From NCBI GenBank assembly GCA_018881555.1, contig JACAXG010000012.1, forward strand, positions 10,115,480 through 10,179,479: 64,000 bases of DNA, read 5' to 3'. A model generated the notes under the pieces. It ran no database searches. It saw nothing but the letters and a program-made list of their open reading frames with translations, and was not told the DNA's origin. Every line of letters starts with the position of its first letter. The stretch's first letter is position 1. This stretch comes from Amblyornis subalaris (lineage: Eukaryota; Chordata; Aves; Passeriformes; Ptilonorhynchidae). Both the position numbers and the translations under genes were made by a program. Positions 62,056 through 64,000 of the stretch are shown piece after piece.

Positions 62056-64000
62056 CTGAAATAAGAACATACAAAATCTCTGACCTGCAACACTTCTGCT
62101 CACGCAATTCTGTTGACATGAGGAGTGTTTGCCACAACAGCACAAGACAGTCTGCACCTCTCTTCCTCCTCCAGCAGCTTTTTGCAGAAACCACCAGCAC
62201 AGGTTGTAGGTAAGCACGGCAGTGTTCCAGCAAACACAGCGCTCCGTGGATGCAGTGCTTGCTCTTCTGCATTCTCTGGTCGTTCTGACACTTATTTTCA
62301 CCTCCATCTTACAAGAAATGGGCCCATGGCCTTTGCGCCCACACAGAAACCTGTTTTAATTAAAAACTAATGCAAATCACTATAGTGACACAGACACTCC
62401 AGTACCAGCTTTAGTTTTAGCTGACTCCTGATGACCATCAGTTCAAAAATTGAGACTCATCCATACACAATTTTTTTCTGAAAAAAACTTTCAGATAAAC
62501 CATTCTAACTTGTATTTACAGCAGGCCAAAAAGAGTAGGAGATAAAAAGAAGCACTTCCAATATAGGCAAGTTATTTAGCAGTATAAACCATACTTGACC
62601 TTCTTATTCATATACCTCTGCTGGAATACTGAATTAAAATAGCCTTTNCTTCCTTTTGATAAGAAGTTGTATCTTGCAATAATTACCAACTCAGTTCTTG
62701 GATTCATGCAAGGAAAAGAAGTTACAATTTCCACTGCTAAAATTAGGCAATAATGCAAAATTTAGTGCATAAAAAGTCAATGTAACACACTCCATGAATT
62801 TCTATTATCATGCAAAGTATATGCAATACATATATACATAGATGGAGGGGAAGATAAACTGAGCAAGTGGAGCTATGCTCTCTGGAACAGCTATCTAGAC
62901 ATGTAAACACTTCGGTGTTCTCCTTGAATGGTATTTGGAGAACTGTGCAATATGTGCTCCTGGCTGCAATATGCCCCAACACAAATTAGAGACATTCTGC
63001 GATCCCTGAGTAGGTGTACAGACAGATAAACAAATTAAATGGCATTTCAAATGAAATATAAAGTTCTGGACTATACCCCACCAATGCTGCATTTCAGCAG
63101 TCATGTCTTTCACCTCACAACTGTTCAAACCAGACAGAAAATGCTGCAACCTTCTTAGGTTAGAAAACTGATCTTTCCTCTCCTGGTGAGCAGAACATTG
63201 TGTCCACACTGTTCCTTTCAAATCCTCAAATTTCTAAAAACTATGCCAAATGCACTTTCANTAGGATATCACTGTTTATTCAAGCCGGGAGCTGTATATC
63301 ATCAGCGAAGTTAAAAGCTGGTCTGAAGTAAGTATATAGCTTCCTCTTTGCAGAGCAGGGCTATGTGGAAGCCAGGCACCAGCTTTATGCCAATTTTCTT
63401 AAAAAAGCTAAGAAAAATGTGTGGTCCTCCACATTTGGAAGGCAAGGTACTGCTATACAGGATCCAAGTGTACTCTTAAGCGCCAGGGTTTTTTCTTATC
63501 AGGATGCAAGTCTTGATAATGTCAAAAAGAACAAAATTGCTCTCATCTCCAGACATCACAGGCACTGCCACAAGCAGGTACGAGGTGCAGCTTTCCAACA
63601 TCTCAGTTCTCTGCACTGCTCTACATTGCCCCACTTAACATACTCCCTGTTCCTCTCAGTCTCATCTCTTCTTGGCAAACGGGATCATCCATCCAGCTCA
63701 CATCTAAACATGACACCGGCCATTAGCCCTCAGAAAGGTTAGCTCTGCGGGCACAGTCTCAAGATTTTATCGCAAGTGCTTGTATGTCAGCATTTCACAG
63801 CGCATGGGACATCATTACAGTCTTTATACCAATCAATGCAAATGAGGATATTAACCTCATTTCATTAAATCAACCTTTTTCCTATCACTTAAGCTTTACC
63901 TGTCCCCCACACCCATGCCCTCCTAGCAAAGCTGCTGAGATTGGGCAAAGCATGCTGCTTAACTCACTCACATTTCACTCTCCCAAGCCAGCCAATTTAC

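Larger units (their letters stand above)
61351..64000. other. Unique sequence with A-rich tract and CR1-like remnant
   Basis: Apart from the entries at 61717-61773 and 61908-62055 I see no gene or named repeat. Open frames at 62895-63221 (minus) and 63365-63742 (plus) are unrecognised and consistent with chance. Confidence 0.45.

Overview
This window looks like non-coding DNA from a bird nuclear genome. The clearest evidence is three 3'-end fragments of CR1 LINE retrotransposons, one of which carries a recognisable CR1 reverse-transcriptase tail and ends in the avian-type ATTCTRTG octamers. I also see one older, decayed CR1-like stretch and one further probable piece. Base composition is moderate: 11 lines spread over the window that I counted by hand (660 bases) gave about 42% G+C. 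There are no operons, no ribosome-binding-site-led genes, no rRNA, tRNA or CRISPR-like arrays, and no CpG island.

Layout. At 355-764 lies a plus-strand CR1 with an undamaged tail of ORF2. From 765 to about 8.8 kb is unique sequence with homopolymers and small tandem duplications. At about 8810-9690 (minus) the order and spacing of CR1 reverse-transcriptase landmarks survive, with stops and shifts. From 9.7 to 28.7 kb is unique sequence with a perfect 38-bp tandem duplication at 17067 and an 18-bp repeat at 22353. A minus-strand CR1 tail is at 28703-28901 and a plus-strand CR1 tail at 34575-34807. From 34.8 to 61.3 kb is unique sequence with a hairpin palindrome at 39144, a perfect 25-bp duplication at 51800 and several short GC-rich patches. 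The last 2.7 kb holds two A-rich tracts and a probable CR1 reverse-transcriptase remnant at 61908-62055.

Genes. I recognise no host protein. The two longest open stretches (157 codons at 10123-10596 and 146 codons at 44406-44846) are about as long as chance allows in this much sequence at this base composition. Several short open segments on the minus strand sit between good-looking splice acceptors and donors (15882-15937, 28978-29079, 30239-30375, 39749-39833, 50211-50390, 61908-62055). They could be exons of a minus-strand gene whose introns fill the window. Pseudo-exons of this quality also arise by chance at about this frequency, their reading phases do not chain into one model, and none matches a family I know. 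They are therefore listed at low confidence. The most economical reading is intronic or intergenic bird DNA.
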